From Acetobacteraceae bacterium (GTDB taxonomy: Bacteria; Pseudomonadota; Alphaproteobacteria; Acetobacterales; Acetobacteraceae), in NCBI GenBank assembly GCA_027326105.1, contig DAHWFB010000020.1, positions 1-48,314 on the forward strand: a stretch of 48,314 bases of DNA, written 5' to 3'. Below, one piece after another: positions 47,701-48,314 of this stretch (position 1 is the stretch's first letter; each line of letters starts with the position of its first letter). The translations under genes were made by a program, and so were the position numbers. The notes under the pieces are model-generated. The model had not been told where the DNA came from, ran no database searches, and worked only from the letters and a program-made list of their open reading frames with translations.

Positions 47701-48300
47701 ATGAAGCGCGTTGCTGATCGCATGCGAGATCTCGGTGCCACCGTCGGTCTCGCGATCGTGCTCGCCGGTGGCTCGATGGGGCTGTCCCCGGTTCTGCCCT
47801 GCGGCGTTTCGCCCGCGTTCGCCCATGGCGCCGGCGGCGGAAATGGCGGCGGTCATGGCGGCGGGAACGGCGACGGCCATGGCGGCGGGAACGGCGGCGT
47901 CGCGGGCCAGTCCGCGAGCCACGGCGCCGGCCCAGCGAGCGGCGGCGCGCCGGGAAGCGCGGCCGGTGTTCCTGGCATCGGGCCGGCCAATTCCGGGGAG
48001 ATCTCCCGTGCCCTCGGTGCGCTGAATGCCGCCCACGCCAATGCCCAAGCGCTGGCCTCCGCCGCCCCGAATTCGGAGGTGGGTCGGATCGCGGCGTACG
48101 ACCGCGCGATGCTCGCCGCCCTCGCATTGCCGGACACGACCCCGGCCGAGATCATCGCCCGTGATCATGCGATCGCCGCCGCGCGCCATTTCCAGCTCGC
48201 CCTCGCGGCGAAAAAGCCGCTCCGCGCGGCCGTCGTCCGCCGCGTCGATACGCTGCTCGGCTTGCCGCCTTCGGACCCGGCGCTCGGCCTCACCCCTTGA
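47701..48300 (+). CDS. Secreted Gly/His-rich protein of unknown function
   Basis: A 199-residue protein starting at ATG 47701 (GGAGACAAGCT upstream). A signal peptide ends near residue 42 (GLSPVLPCGVSPAFAHG). Next is a Gly/Asn/His repeat segment (GGGNGGGHGGGNGDGHGGGN) encoded by 12-bp units. The C-terminal third is a helical, probably folded part (ISRALGALNAAHANAQALAS; EVGRIAAYDRAMLAALALPD) of a type I recall in uncharacterised alphaproteobacterial exported proteins. The His-rich linker might bind metal. The track's long ORF from 46276 is an in-frame extension through a shadow of ubiU and ubiT. Confidence 0.8.
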   Translation: MKRVADRMRDLGATVGLAIVLAGGSMGLSPVLPCGVSPAFAHGAGGGNGGGHGGGNGDGHGGGNGGVAGQSASHGAGPASGGAPGSAAGVPGIGPANSGEISRALGALNAAHANAQALASAAPNSEVGRIAAYDRAMLAALALPDTTPAEIIARDHAIAAARHFQLALAAKKPLRAAVVRRVDTLLGLPPSDPALGLTP

Positions 48301-48314
48301 CCGCTGGCGCGCGG

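Noticed and set aside
46633-48189. N-terminal extension of the 851-residue ORF that ends in ubiU
   Set aside because: The first 500 residues are an out-of-frame reading of ubiT and its upstream region; UbiU homology begins at ATG 46632.

Overview
This 48.3 kb window is GC-rich (third codon positions mostly G or C) and reads as the chromosome of a flagellated, respiring alphaproteobacterium, most likely Rhodospirillales and probably Acetobacteraceae. Supporting signs are the Caulobacter-like order fliF-fliG-fliN-flbD, an mdh-sucCD-sucAB-lpd operon, a short HprK next to a nitrogen-type PTS, petBC, an NDUFS4-like complex I accessory gene, and an AT-rich inverted-repeat island of a kind I remember from Acetobacteraceae (memory, not checked). 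There is no rRNA, CRISPR array, insertion sequence, phage gene or plasmid function. Three tRNAs are present: Leu-GAG, Pro-TGG and Arg-TCT. The strand layout is patchy, with many short operons.

Layout. 1-3.4 kb: minus-strand flagellar operon fliF-fliG-fliN-flbD (flbD cut by the window edge, no fliH), with a CtrA-like box upstream. 3.5-8.1 kb: small membrane protein, hldE (ADP-heptose for LPS), a 2OG-Fe(II) oxygenase, a DoxX protein and zapE. 8.2-16.8 kb: TCA-cycle operon mdh-sucC-sucD-sucA-sucB-lpdA with overlapping or closely spaced genes. 17-20.9 kb: pdxA-pdxJ (vitamin B6), a YcgN-type Cys-cluster protein, a DapA-family aldolase/lyase and a YgjP-type metalloprotease. 21-25.6 kb: xthA, a nitrilase-superfamily amidase, asd, an orphan TAXI solute-binding protein and lipB. 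25.7-31.5 kb: tRNA-Leu, maeB, a membrane J-domain protein, galU, a phosphohexomutase and a gamma-glutamylcyclotransferase.

31.5-38.3 kb (minus): hemF, hprK, rapZ, EIIA-Man, HPr, EI and then a CheA-like protein. This order links a regulatory phosphotransfer chain to a CheA homologue whose ATP-binding boxes are visibly eroded. 38.3-41.3 kb: cytochrome bc1 genes petB-petC without the Rieske gene, followed by mtnP. 41.4-44.4 kb: hfq-hflX, an inositol-monophosphatase-family gene, tRNA-Pro, the NDUFS4-like gene and tRNA-Arg with a terminator. 44.7-47.3 kb (minus): ubiT-ubiU-ubiV, the oxygen-independent ubiquinone hydroxylation system, with an FNR/FixK-type box upstream. 47.7-48.3 kb: a secreted Gly-rich protein of unknown function.

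Taken together the genes describe central carbon flux, quinone and cytochrome respiration with both aerobic (hemF) and anaerobic (ubiTUV) options, envelope sugar supply (hldE, galU, phosphohexomutase), and motility and PTS signalling. The observations most worth following are the degenerate CheA directly downstream of EI, the FNR-box-ubiTUV unit, the AT-rich island, the CtrA-like box, a repeated promoter pattern (TTGCxG-like, 17 nt, TA-rich), and several in-frame 12- or 15-bp tandem repeats in otherwise conserved genes.
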